DNA from: Alphaproteobacteria bacterium
GTDB taxonomy: Bacteria > Pseudomonadota > Alphaproteobacteria > UBA828
DNA length: 16,021 nt
Assembly (NCBI GenBank): GCA_029937205.1
Contig: JAPYQV010000016.1
Location: 1 to 16,021, forward strand
Direction: 5' to 3'
The position numbers and the translations under genes were made by a program. The notes below the pieces were generated by a model, which was given only the letters and a program-made list of their open reading frames with translations, made no database searches and was not told where the DNA came from. Shown here piece after piece: positions 6,523 through 13,779 of the stretch (positions are counted from its first letter, which is position 1; the number at the start of each line of letters is the position of its first letter).

Positions 6523-7610
6523 GCGGTGGTTCCATGCGCTGCCAGGCGCGCGCCTTCCGGCCGTTCAAAACCGGCCGGCGGCGCGCTGCCAAGCGGATTC
6601 AATGCCATTACCTTGAACAATTGCCCCATCTGCCGGGGATCAAGCAGGCGGTTCAGCGCGCTGCCGATATCCCGTGCCTGCGGCGCAGAAGCCGTGCGTT
6701 GCAAGGCCGCCGCCCGCGCCTCGATGCCGAGGCTGCGCAGGAAGTTCCCTTGCGTCACCGGGCCATGGCTCTGGACGCCCATCGCCGCACGGCACAAGGC
6801 TTCGAAATCCACGTGCGAGGTCAAATCGGCCAGACCCGGTTCGGCGTACAGGGATTGCGCCTGGTGTGCGCGCACCGCCTGCAAGGTATCGCCATTGGCG
6901 CTCTTCACATGGCCATAGTCGATAATCAGCGCGGCACCGCCCTCGGCGTGCAGGCGTGCCGCGATATCGGCCATGTAATGCTCGCGCGCCGGCGCCTGTT
7001 CGAACACATCGCCGATGTCGCCCGCCCGGTCGAGAGCGCACGGCATCTCCGACAAATACGGCTGAAACGCCTCCTCCCGGTAAGTCACCTGGCGTTCGCG
7101 CCAGCCATCTTCGCGTTTCTCATATTGCTGCGCCGGCAAGGTGTCGAAAAACTCGTTGGCGAGCACCAGCACGGAACCCGGCGGCAACGTTGTCAGGTCG
7201 TTGTGCCAGGTCGCCGGAGTGCCAGCCAGTGTGCGTTGTTGCGCCGCACGCAGGCGCGCGCCGGTTTCCACAAGATGCGGGGTAAGGGCGCGCGCGAACG
7301 CCGGCTCGGCCTGGATGGCGCGCAGCGCATCCTTCATCAGAGTGCCGCGTCCGGGGCCAAGCTCGACCAGATTGACCGGCGCCGGCGCACCCAGTTGACG
7401 CCAGGTCACGGCGCACCACAAGCCGATCAGCTCGCCGAACATCTGGCTGATTTCGGGCGCGGTGACAAAATCCCCGGCCGCGCCGATCGGCTCGCCCTGG
7501 GTGTAATAGCCGAAGTCGGGATCGCTCAGGCACAGCGCCATGTAGCGCGCCAGCGAAATCGGGCCGCTGTGCTCGATCATGTCTTTCAGACGCAGGCCGA
7601 GCGGAGTCAG
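6519..7610 (-). CDS. midA: SAM-dependent methyltransferase, MidA/NDUFAF7 family (probable CTG start)
   Basis: The family includes mitochondrial NDUFAF7, which dimethylates an arginine of complex I subunit NDUFS2. The bacterial substrate is not established. Visible motifs are DPDFGYYTQGEPIGAAGDFVTAPEISQMFGELIG, the SAM-binding VELGPGRGTLMKD, ANEFFDTLPAQQ and ALIIDYGH. The first ATG (7580) gives 353 aa but begins at MIEHSGPIS. Ten more in-frame codons starting with CTG at 7610 add LTPLGLRLKD, the sequence these proteins usually have before their M/I-x-GPIS motif. GGAGG lies 7 bp before that CTG, while the ATG has no good SD. I therefore annotate 363 aa from CTG. It follows the lgt stop by 3 bp and overlaps pgeF by 4 bp. 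Confidence 0.92.
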   Translation of the reverse strand: MTPLGLRLKDMIEHSGPISLARYMALCLSDPDFGYYTQGEPIGAAGDFVTAPEISQMFGELIGLWCAVTWRQLGAPAPVNLVELGPGRGTLMKDALRAIQAEPAFARALTPHLVETGARLRAAQQRTLAGTPATWHNDLTTLPPGSVLVLANEFFDTLPAQQYEKREDGWRERQVTYREEAFQPYLSEMPCALDRAGDIGDVFEQAPAREHYMADIAARLHAEGGAALIIDYGHVKSANGDTLQAVRAHQAQSLYAEPGLADLTSHVDFEALCRAAMGVQSHGPVTQGNFLRSLGIEARAAALQRTASAPQARDIGSALNRLLDPRQMGQLFKVMALNPLGSAPPAGFERPEGARLAAHGTTA

Positions 7611-7613
7611 GGC

Positions 7614-8432
7614 TTATCCTCCCGCGGTTTGCGGCAAGGGCCGCCAGGGCCGCGTGCGCAGGACCAGATAGAGGCCGAAGAGCACCATTGGCAGGGACAG
7701 TATCTGGCCCATGGAAATGCCGCCGAAGATGAAGCCCAAGAAAGCGTCCGGCTCGCGGAACAATTCGACCACCATGCGCGACAGGCCATAGCCGATCAGA
7801 AAGACACCGGTCACCACGCCGGGGCGCCGGCCGGCACGAAAGACAAACACCAGCACCGTCAATATGATGAACAACAGCAAGCCCTCGAGGGCCGCTTCAT
7901 AGAGTTGGCTCGGATGGCGCGCTTCCGGCCCGCCACCGGGAAAGACCATGGCCCACGACACATCGCTCGCCCGGCCATAGAGCTCGCCATTGATAAAGTT
8001 GGCAACGCGCCCGAAAAACAGCCCGATCGGGACGGCGGCGGCGGCGGCATCGGCGACCGCGAGGTAATTCAGCTTGCGCAGCCGGGCGAACAACAGCAGC
8101 GCACCGACGACGCCCAGCATGCCGCCATGGAAGGACATGCCACCCTGCCAAACGACGGGAATTTGCCCCGGATGCTCGATAAAATAACTCGGCTGATAGA
8201 AAATGACATAACCGAGCCGCCCGCCCAATATGACGCCGAGCGTACACCACACCAGGAAATCGTCGGCGGCGCGTTTGTCGAGACCGGGGATCGCCCCCTT
8301 GGCGAGATAGCGAATGTAACGCCAACCGAGAACCAGCCCGACGACATAGGCAAGCGCATACCAGCGGATCGCGACAGGGCCGAAGCTGACGATCACCGGA
8401 TCCAAATTGGGAAAGGCCAAGGCGAGGCTCAT
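7614..8432 (-). CDS. lgt: Phosphatidylglycerol--prolipoprotein diacylglyceryl transferase
   Basis: Lgt transfers diacylglycerol from phosphatidylglycerol to the lipobox Cys of prolipoproteins in the inner membrane, the first step of lipoprotein maturation. The protein is 272 aa with about seven hydrophobic segments. Conserved motifs include IRWYALAYVVGLVLGW near residue 23, GGRLGYV, the FHGGMLG segment with its essential His, the Lgt signature GRVANFINGELYGR and RHPSQLYEA. The signature has Ala where many Lgt proteins have Gly. The ATG overlaps the hldD stop by 4 bp (ATGA), so translation is probably coupled. It shares this gene run with a predicted lipoprotein. Confidence 0.97.
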   Translation of the reverse strand: MSLALAFPNLDPVIVSFGPVAIRWYALAYVVGLVLGWRYIRYLAKGAIPGLDKRAADDFLVWCTLGVILGGRLGYVIFYQPSYFIEHPGQIPVVWQGGMSFHGGMLGVVGALLLFARLRKLNYLAVADAAAAAVPIGLFFGRVANFINGELYGRASDVSWAMVFPGGGPEARHPSQLYEAALEGLLLFIILTVLVFVFRAGRRPGVVTGVFLIGYGLSRMVVELFREPDAFLGFIFGGISMGQILSLPMVLFGLYLVLRTRPWRPLPQTAGG

Positions 8433-9415
8433 CGATAGGGGTCCTCTTGGGTTAGATAATCACGCACATAGTTCGCCACGCCGGCCTCGAGGGAGGTCGG
8501 AGGCTGGTCAAACCCGGCATCCCTGAGGCGCGTCATGCGCGCCTCGGTATAATATTGATAGCGATTCCGAATCGATTCCGGCATGTCGATATATTCAATC
8601 TCCGGCGCCCGCCCGAGGGCAGCGAAGAGCGCCTTGGCCAAATCCTCGAAACTACGCGCCCGGCCACTGCCCACATTGAACAGCCCGCTGACATCCTCAT
8701 GTTGCAACAGCCACAACATTACGGCAACGCAATCCCCGACCCAGACAAAATCGCGCAGTTGCCCGCCATCGGCATATTTCGCATCGTAGGATTTGAACAG
8801 GCGCACCGGCTGGCCTGCGGCGGCGGCGGCATAGGCGGTGGCGACAACGCTTTTTTGATTGCCCTTGTGATATTCATTCGGGCCATAGACGTTAAAAAAT
8901 TTAAGCCCCGCCCATTGCGGTGGCTGGGCGGCACCTTTGGCCACCAGCGCGGCGACGCGGCGGTCGAACAAATGCTTGCTGCGGCCATAGAGATTGAGCG
9001 GGCGCAGCGCCGCCAAGGCGCTTTGCGATCCATCATCGTCAAATCCCATGGCGCCGTCGCCATATGTTGCCGCCGAGGAGGCATAGATAAAACGCACGTC
9101 CGCCGCCGCACACCAGCGCCACAAATCCAGGCTCAAGCGATAATTGTTGCGCGCAAACAGACTGGCATCGGTTTCCATGGTCGAAGAGAGTGCGCCCAAG
9201 TGAAAAACCGCCCGCATCTCGGCGCGGTGAGCGTCGAGGAACGGGAACAGTGCCTCGGGTTCGATGGTCGCCTCAAGGCGGCGCTTGGCGACGGTCCGTC
9301 CGCCGTCGCCGGCGCCCGTGCGATCACATACCGCAAGCGGCCCGGCGCCGCTCTGTTCCAGCCCGGCGACCAAATTCGAGCCAATAAAACCGGCTCCGCC
9401 CGTCACTAATATCAT
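8429..9415 (-). CDS. hldD: ADP-L-glycero-D-manno-heptose-6-epimerase
   Basis: HldD makes ADP-L,D-heptose for the inner core of lipopolysaccharide. The protein is 328 aa and belongs to the extended short-chain dehydrogenase family. The NADP-binding motif GGAGFIGS is at residues 6-13. HLGALSSTMETDASLFARNNYRL and YASSAATYGDG follow. The catalytic Tyr143 and Lys147 are in NLYGRSKH. KFFNVYGPNEYHKGNQKSVV, then QLRDFVWVGDCVAVM, are characteristic of HldD rather than of general sugar epimerases. The SD before the ATG at 9415 is weak. It is the first gene of the minus-strand envelope run. A TATAAG box is present at 9484-9479, but no convincing -35 partner was seen. Confidence 0.95.
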   Translation of the reverse strand: MILVTGGAGFIGSNLVAGLEQSGAGPLAVCDRTGAGDGGRTVAKRRLEATIEPEALFPFLDAHRAEMRAVFHLGALSSTMETDASLFARNNYRLSLDLWRWCAAADVRFIYASSAATYGDGAMGFDDDGSQSALAALRPLNLYGRSKHLFDRRVAALVAKGAAQPPQWAGLKFFNVYGPNEYHKGNQKSVVATAYAAAAAGQPVRLFKSYDAKYADGGQLRDFVWVGDCVAVMLWLLQHEDVSGLFNVGSGRARSFEDLAKALFAALGRAPEIEYIDMPESIRNRYQYYTEARMTRLRDAGFDQPPTSLEAGVANYVRDYLTQEDPYR

Positions 9416-9531
9416 GCGCTGTTATCACCAAAATTTCCGTAAATATTCCGTGCAGTGGCGCGCAACCGCCAAACGCACCTTATATCGCCCAACATATTGC
9501 CCATCGCCAGGGGCCCGCAAGGTGTGGACGG

Positions 9532-9560
9532 GTGATTATTCGGCGAATACAGCTTATTAT
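9532..9560 (+). promoter_or_regulatory. Weak candidate promoter of ubiK
   Basis: A -10-like TATTAT (9555-9560, five of six) lies 17 bp after GTGATT (three of six of the -35 consensus). The start site would fall near 9567, just ahead of the ubiK SD. The 173-bp divergent spacer between hldD and ubiK holds no coding frame that I can support. Confidence 0.35.
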
Positions 9561-9588
9561 AAAGTTGAATTGCGGCTTGGAGTACGAA

Positions 9589-9852
9589 ATGCAGACCGAC
9601 AACCGAATATTGGATGATTTGGCCCGTGTCGCCAGCAGTGCGATGGGTGCGGCCGGCGGCGTTAAGGGCGAGTTTGAAGCCATTTTCAGACGCCAGTTCG
9701 AGCGCATTCTAGCCACCATGGACATGGTGAGCCGGGACGAATTCGACGCCGTCAAGGAAATGGCGGCGAAGGCGCGGACCGAGCAGGAGGCGCTTCAGCT
9801 GCGCGTCGAACAGCTGGAAGCGGCGCTGAAAACCAACAAGGACAGCGCATAG
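9589..9852 (+). CDS. ubiK: Ubiquinone biosynthesis accessory factor UbiK (BMFP/YqiC family)
   Basis: UbiK is a small trimeric coiled-coil protein that supports the cytosolic Ubi hydroxylation complex under aerobic growth. The protein is 87 aa, a usual size. The N-terminal half (NRILDDLARVASSAMGAAGGVKGEFEAIFRRQFERILATMDMVSRDEFDAVKEMA) is a classic membrane-active BMFP sequence. The rest is a heptad coiled coil (EQEALQLRVEQLEAAL, residues about 48-80). The ATG at 9589 has GGAG 6 bp upstream. An in-frame start at 9532 would add 19 residues that do not match the family, so it is not used. A short GC dyad follows the gene, and a separate promoter is proposed for the next gene. Confidence 0.9.
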   Translation: MQTDNRILDDLARVASSAMGAAGGVKGEFEAIFRRQFERILATMDMVSRDEFDAVKEMAAKARTEQEALQLRVEQLEAALKTNKDSA

Positions 9853-9864
9853 GCGCACAGCGCC
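9852..9864 (+). terminator. Possible weak terminator hairpin after ubiK
   Basis: GGCGC-ACA-GCGCC forms a 5-bp GC stem right at the ubiK stop codon, followed by GATTTCCCC. There is no proper T-run, so any termination would be weak. It is the only hairpin between ubiK and the proposed YbjN promoter. Confidence 0.25.
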
Positions 9865-9915
9865 GATTTCCCCATCAGGCGGGAACGCTTGATCGACCAT
9901 ACTATATTTTGCGCT

Positions 9916-9946
9916 TTGATTTGGCCGCCACACACACTATTGTGTG
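9916..9946 (+). promoter_or_regulatory. Candidate promoter with overlapping inverted repeat, upstream of the YbjN gene
   Basis: TTGATT (9916-9921) and TATTGT (9938-9943) are 16 bp apart, each matching four of six consensus positions. An inverted repeat CACACA-CTAT-TGTGTG (9931-9946) covers the -10 box, the geometry of a repressor site. The start would be near 9950, leaving a leader of about 100 nt. Both calls are by eye and weak. Confidence 0.3.
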
Positions 9947-10053
9947 AAGCAACATGATTTAGGTACGCGCGGTCAGGTGCCACAAGATATAGATATCAGT
10001 GTGTTAGGCTGGGCGATTCGAGAATTGTGCAGAACCGCAACACGGATAAGCGC

Positions 10054-10560
10054 ATGTCGACCATTCTAAGCTCTGCACATTTCCAAGATGACAGCCCGCT
10101 TGATATTGTCGAGCGCGTCGCAGGTGCCGCGGATTTACCGTTTGAGCGCTTCGACGATGAGGAATTGCTGGCGGCGCATTATACCGGCCCGTGGTGCGCC
10201 TATGAGATGTGGTTCGCTTACAGCGCCGATGTTGATGCGCTGGAATTCCGCTGCGGCTACGATATGAAAGTGCCGGGCGAGCGCCTCACCGATGTCTGTA
10301 ACCTATTGGCCCTGATCAACGAGAAAATGTGGCTTGGCCACTTCGATCTGCGCCAGGACGAAAGACGCCCGACCTGGCGCCATACTTTTATTTTTCGCGG
10401 CGCGCCACACCCGGCGGAAGCACAGATAGAAGATATGCTCGGTATTGCCCTGCAGGAATGCAATCGCTTTTACCCGGCATTTCAGCACGTCATCTGGGCC
10501 GGAAAATCGCCGCGCGAGGCGCTTGAAGCGGCGCTCTTCGAGACTGCCGGCGAAGCTTAG
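10054..10560 (+). CDS. YbjN domain-containing protein
   Basis: The protein is 168 aa from the ATG at 10054. It has the alphaproteobacterial YbjN-domain pattern: PLDIVERVAGAADLPFERFDDEEL, WCAYEMWFAYSADVDALEFRCGYDMKVP, NLLALINEKMWLGHFDL, ALQECNRFYPAFQHVIWAGKSPREALEAALFETAGEA. The fold resembles type III secretion chaperones. The biochemical role is unknown, although E. coli YbjN has been linked to stress and motility regulation. It is soluble with no signal peptide. A GTG at 10027 would add nine residues but has no better SD, and the family usually begins near the ATG chosen here. proC follows after 5 bp, a common alphaproteobacterial pairing that implies cotranscription. Confidence 0.88.
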   Translation: MSTILSSAHFQDDSPLDIVERVAGAADLPFERFDDEELLAAHYTGPWCAYEMWFAYSADVDALEFRCGYDMKVPGERLTDVCNLLALINEKMWLGHFDLRQDERRPTWRHTFIFRGAPHPAEAQIEDMLGIALQECNRFYPAFQHVIWAGKSPREALEAALFETAGEA

Positions 10561-10565
10561 GCACG

Positions 10566-11375
10566 ATGGATATTTCCGGCGGCATTGTTCTCGCCGGCGG
10601 CGGCAAGATGGGCAGCGCGCTGCTCGCCGGCTGGCTCGACAGCGGCGTTGCCGCAAGCGATGTTCATGTGATCGAGCCCGACCCTGCCCAGGCCAAACGG
10701 TTGTCCGAAATGGGCGTTAACGTCGGCGCCGATACCTCGGCGCTGCCGCAGCACGCGGCAATCGTCATCTTCGCGGTCAAGCCGCAGGTCATGGCGGCGG
10801 TGGTGCCGCACTATAAATCCCTGGCCGGCGACGACACGGTATTTATGTCGATCGCCGCCGGCTGCACCATAAAGCTGTTTGAGAGCCATCTCGGCGCCTG
10901 CCCGGTGGTCCGTTCCATGCCCAATACGCCAGCGGCGATCGGCCTCGGCATGACGGTGGCGTGCGCCAACAAATATGTCAGCGCGGCACAGAAGGCGCGT
11001 TGCCAAAGCTTGCTTGAAGCGGTGGGCGAGGTCGCCTGGGTAAGCGATGAAGCGCATATGGACGCGGTCACGGCGGTCTCCGGCAGCGGCCCGGCCTATG
11101 TCTTCCTGTTGATCGAAGCGCTTGCCGCCGCCGGTGCCGATGCCGGGCTTGCACCGGATCTTGCCATGCGTATGGCGCAGACGACGGTGCGCGGCGCTGG
11201 CGAATTGGCGCACCGCTCCGAGGACTCGCCGCGCCAGCTCCGTATCAACGTCACCAGCCCGGGCGGTACCACGGCGGCGGCACTGGAGGTGTTGATGGCC
11301 GAGGATGGCCTCGGCCGCTTAATGCGGCGTGCTGTCGACGCCGCGACGCGCCGATCAAAGGCGCTTGCCGGATAA
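10566..11375 (+). CDS. proC: Pyrroline-5-carboxylate reductase
   Basis: ProC reduces pyrroline-5-carboxylate to proline with NAD(P)H, the last step of proline synthesis. The protein is 269 aa, full length. The dinucleotide-binding loop is GGGKMGSALLAGW near residue 11. FAVKPQ and RSMPNTPAAIGLGMT mark the substrate and cofactor sites. The C-terminal signature is AVSGSGPAYVFLLIEAL, followed by QTTVRGAGEL and NVTSPGGTTAAALEVL. The ATG lies 5 bp after the YbjN stop with only a short AGG SD, so translational coupling is likely. Confidence 0.97.
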   Translation: MDISGGIVLAGGGKMGSALLAGWLDSGVAASDVHVIEPDPAQAKRLSEMGVNVGADTSALPQHAAIVIFAVKPQVMAAVVPHYKSLAGDDTVFMSIAAGCTIKLFESHLGACPVVRSMPNTPAAIGLGMTVACANKYVSAAQKARCQSLLEAVGEVAWVSDEAHMDAVTAVSGSGPAYVFLLIEALAAAGADAGLAPDLAMRMAQTTVRGAGELAHRSEDSPRQLRINVTSPGGTTAAALEVLMAEDGLGRLMRRAVDAATRRSKALAG

Positions 11376-11390
11376 ATTTTGCGCCATCAA

Positions 11391-11419
11391 TTGACCCGCA
11401 GCGAGGCAAAGCCTACATA
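11391..11419 (+). promoter_or_regulatory. Candidate promoter of the TetR-fold gene
   Basis: TTGACC (five of six) is followed after 17 bp by TACATA (11414-11419, three of six). A short inverted repeat CTAC-ATACAG-GTAG (11413-11426) covers the -10 box and would be a reasonable site for autoregulation by the TetR-type product. The -10 match is poor, so this is tentative. Confidence 0.35.
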
Positions 11420-11468
11420 CAGGTAGCATGACGTTTTTAATCCCGGCAGAGAAGGCCGTTAGCCGAAT

Positions 11469-12086
11469 ATGCCCAGGAAAACCGATTTTCCCCGCCTGAT
11501 CGTTGACCATGCTTTGGAGCTGGCAGCGGCACAAGGTTGGGCCAATACCAGCCTCAGCGATATCGCCGAGGCCGCCGACCTGACATTGGCGCAACTGCGC
11601 GCTACCTTTCCATCGAAAACAGCGATCATTGCCGCCTATACGACGCGCGTGGATGAGGCCGTGCTCAACGACCTCGATCCGGAACTGGCCGATAAATCCA
11701 GCCGCGAGCGGTTGTTCGATGTGTTGATGAAGCGCTTCGATGCCATGAACCCGCACAAAGAGGCAGTGCGCTCGATCTTTCGCGCGCATACATCCGATGT
11801 AGAAGCCCTGGCACGGGGTCCGTTCAGCCTATACCGCTCCATGCGCTGGATGATGGAAGCGGCGAATATGTCGTCCTCCGGCGTGCGCGGGCAGCTTCGC
11901 ATCAAAGGCTTGGCGCTTATCTATCTCGCTGTTTTGCGCACCTGGTTCAACGATGACAGCGAGGATATGGCGCGCACCATGGCGTCGCTCGACCGTCAAT
12001 TGCAGCGCGCCGAACGGCTTTTGGGCATTCTTCGCGGCCCGCGACGGGCGCCGGAATCCGGACCGGTAGAGGCCGGTGCCGGCTGA
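11469..12086 (+). CDS. TetR-fold protein (TetR/AcrR regulator or COQ9-like)
   Basis: The protein is 205 aa. Residues about 10-57 form a TetR-type helix-turn-helix (IVDHALELAAAQGWANTSLSDIAEAADLTLAQLRATFPSKTAIIAAY). The ligand-binding half is helical. Its segment RIKGLALIYLAVLRTWFNDDSEDMARTMASLDRQLQRAERL resembles the C-terminal part of COQ9, a TetR-fold lipid-binding protein of ubiquinone synthesis, as far as can be judged by eye. The HTH is better preserved than in COQ9, so a DNA-binding regulator is still the safer call. The tail after about residue 190 is Pro/Gly-rich. The stop overlaps the csaA start by 11 bp. Confidence 0.8.
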   Translation: MPRKTDFPRLIVDHALELAAAQGWANTSLSDIAEAADLTLAQLRATFPSKTAIIAAYTTRVDEAVLNDLDPELADKSSRERLFDVLMKRFDAMNPHKEAVRSIFRAHTSDVEALARGPFSLYRSMRWMMEAANMSSSGVRGQLRIKGLALIYLAVLRTWFNDDSEDMARTMASLDRQLQRAERLLGILRGPRRAPESGPVEAGAG

Positions 12087-12423
12087 CTCATTCTTCTCGT
12101 TCGAGGATTTCCTCAAAGTTGATATTCGTGCCGGCACAATCATACGCGCCGAGCCTTATCCCGAGGCGCGCCAGCCCGCTTATAAGATATGGCTCGATTT
12201 CGGCTCTGAGATTGGCGAGCGCAAGACGTCGGCCCAACTGACGGGAAATTATAATTGCGCCGACCTGATCGGACGGCAGGTTGCCGCCGTGGTCAATTTT
12301 CCGGCCAAGCAGATCGGGAGGTTTATGTCCGAGGTTCTGGTGCTTGGATTTCCGGGAGAAGACGGCGCGGTGGTGCTGATCGCACCCGATCAAACGGTCG
12401 CCAACGGTGCGCGGCTCTTTTAG
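12076..12423 (+). CDS. csaA: tRNA-binding protein, CsaA-type chaperone
   Basis: CsaA is a small dimeric OB-fold protein related to the tRNA-binding domain of methionyl- and phenylalanyl-tRNA synthetases. B. subtilis CsaA has secretion-chaperone activity. The protein is 115 aa, full length. It contains FEDFLKVDIRAGTIIRAEPYPEARQPAYKIWLDFG, then ERKTSAQLTGNY, VVNFPAKQIGRFMSEVLVLGF and the end NGARLF, all diagnostic. Translation begins at GTG 12076, 11 bp before the end of the upstream gene, behind an AGAGG SD. It ends 7 bp from the convergent histidine kinase gene with no terminator between them. Confidence 0.95.
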   Translation: MPADSFFSFEDFLKVDIRAGTIIRAEPYPEARQPAYKIWLDFGSEIGERKTSAQLTGNYNCADLIGRQVAAVVNFPAKQIGRFMSEVLVLGFPGEDGAVVLIAPDQTVANGARLF

Positions 12424-12430
12424 GCGCACC

Positions 12431-13771
12431 CTACACCGGCAGGCGTAACACCGCGCGCAGGCCACCGAGCGCACTTTCCTGCAGCGTGATTTCACCGCCA
12501 TGGCCGCGCGCCACATCGCGCGCGATCGCCAGCCCGAGACCAGCGCCGGCGTAATTTGGACTGCGCGAATTATCCAGGCGGTAAAACGGCTTGAACACGT
12601 CTTCCACGCTTTCGGGCGGAATGCCGGGACCGTCGTCTTCGATGATAACTTCCACGCTGTCGCCAACGCGCTGTGCCCGAACCTCGACCTGCTCGCCGTA
12701 GCGCACCGCGTTGTCGATCAGATTGGTCAGGCAACGCCTGATGGCGTTGGGCCGGAGCGGCAGGGTCAAGGCAGGCTCGGTTTCGAGCCCCAGCACCGTG
12801 CCGTTGCGCCGCGCGCTCTCGACAATATCGCCGAGCAGCGCGGAGAGGTCCGCCGGCACCGGAGTTTCGCCGCCCTGCCCGCGGGCAAAATCAAGATATT
12901 CGTCGATCATCTTTTCCATCTCGGCGATATCGGATTCGAGATCGGATATTTCCGTGCCCGCGTCCGGGCTGGTCTCGCGCAGCATGGTCAATTGCAGCTT
13001 GATGCGGGTGAGCGGCGTGCGCAGATCGTGCGAGACGCCGGCCAACATTTCCGTGCGCTGGTCAATATGGCGCGCAATGCGCTCGCGCATATCGAGGAAG
13101 GCCGCGCCGGCCTGGCGAATCTCGCTGGCGCCGCCGGGTTTGAAATCAACCTCCGGCCGACCTTTGCCGAACGCCTCGGCGGCCGCCGCGAGACGGCGTA
13201 TGGGCTGAATTTGATTGCGCAGGAAGAAAATTGCGATGCCGGTCACGACCAGTGCGGTGCCGACCATCCACAGCACAAAAATATTGACCGTGGTGGAAAA
13301 CATGCGTTTGCGCGGCGTGAGAATATTGAGCACACCCTCTTTCAATTCGATGCGGATCGATATGTTCCTGTCGTCGCGCCGCGTATCGATGTGAAACGGA
13401 ATGACCAACCGCTCCGAGAGCGCGTGGTGCAACAATCGATCCATTTTGCGACTTATCGGCGGTGCCTCGGCCGGCAGGTGGGCGCCTTTCTCGAACACCG
13501 CGTTTACTTGCATTTCGCGGTGCGCGGCGCGCAGCGTCCACTCGCGGAACTCGTCCTCGGGATATTTTTGTATGGTGCGCATGACATAAACGATGTCGCC
13601 GGTCAGGCCGAGCGCGAGCCGCCGGCTCACCGTATCCCAATGGCGTTCGAAAAAGATGTAGGCGACGACGCCCTGCAGCAGCACCATGGGAATCAACAGG
13701 ATCAGGAGAGAACGCCAGAACAGTCTCTTCGGGGTAAAGCGCTTGATCAATCTTTTGCCTGTTGCCGCCAT
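12431..13771 (-). CDS. EnvZ-type membrane sensor histidine kinase
   Basis: The protein is 446 aa from the ATG at 13771. TM1 is at about 19-41 and TM2 at about 162-184. Between them is a periplasmic sensor region of about 120 residues without a recognised domain. HAMP covers about 185-237. The H-box GVSHDLRTPLTRIKLQL carries phospho-acceptor His248. The ATPase domain has the N-box NLIDNAVRYG (Asn354), the G1 box DDGPGIP (379-385) and the G2 box GAGLGLAIA (409-417). All catalytic motifs are intact. An in-frame ATG at 13813 would add 14 residues inside the response regulator gene. The nearer ATG, 8 bp after that gene's stop, is preferred. The partner is almost certainly the adjacent OmpR-type regulator. 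The signal is unknown. Confidence 0.93.
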   Translation of the reverse strand: MAATGKRLIKRFTPKRLFWRSLLILLIPMVLLQGVVAYIFFERHWDTVSRRLALGLTGDIVYVMRTIQKYPEDEFREWTLRAAHREMQVNAVFEKGAHLPAEAPPISRKMDRLLHHALSERLVIPFHIDTRRDDRNISIRIELKEGVLNILTPRKRMFSTTVNIFVLWMVGTALVVTGIAIFFLRNQIQPIRRLAAAAEAFGKGRPEVDFKPGGASEIRQAGAAFLDMRERIARHIDQRTEMLAGVSHDLRTPLTRIKLQLTMLRETSPDAGTEISDLESDIAEMEKMIDEYLDFARGQGGETPVPADLSALLGDIVESARRNGTVLGLETEPALTLPLRPNAIRRCLTNLIDNAVRYGEQVEVRAQRVGDSVEVIIEDDGPGIPPESVEDVFKPFYRLDNSRSPNYAGAGLGLAIARDVARGHGGEITLQESALGGLRAVLRLPV

Positions 13772-13779
13772 AGCCGCTT

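Noticed and set aside
6486..8438. A 650-codon open frame on the plus strand opposite pgeF, midA and lgt
   Set aside because: It is antisense to three well-supported genes with intact catalytic motifs. Its translation is rich in Arg, Gln and His without a recognisable domain, as expected from the complement of high-GC coding sequence.
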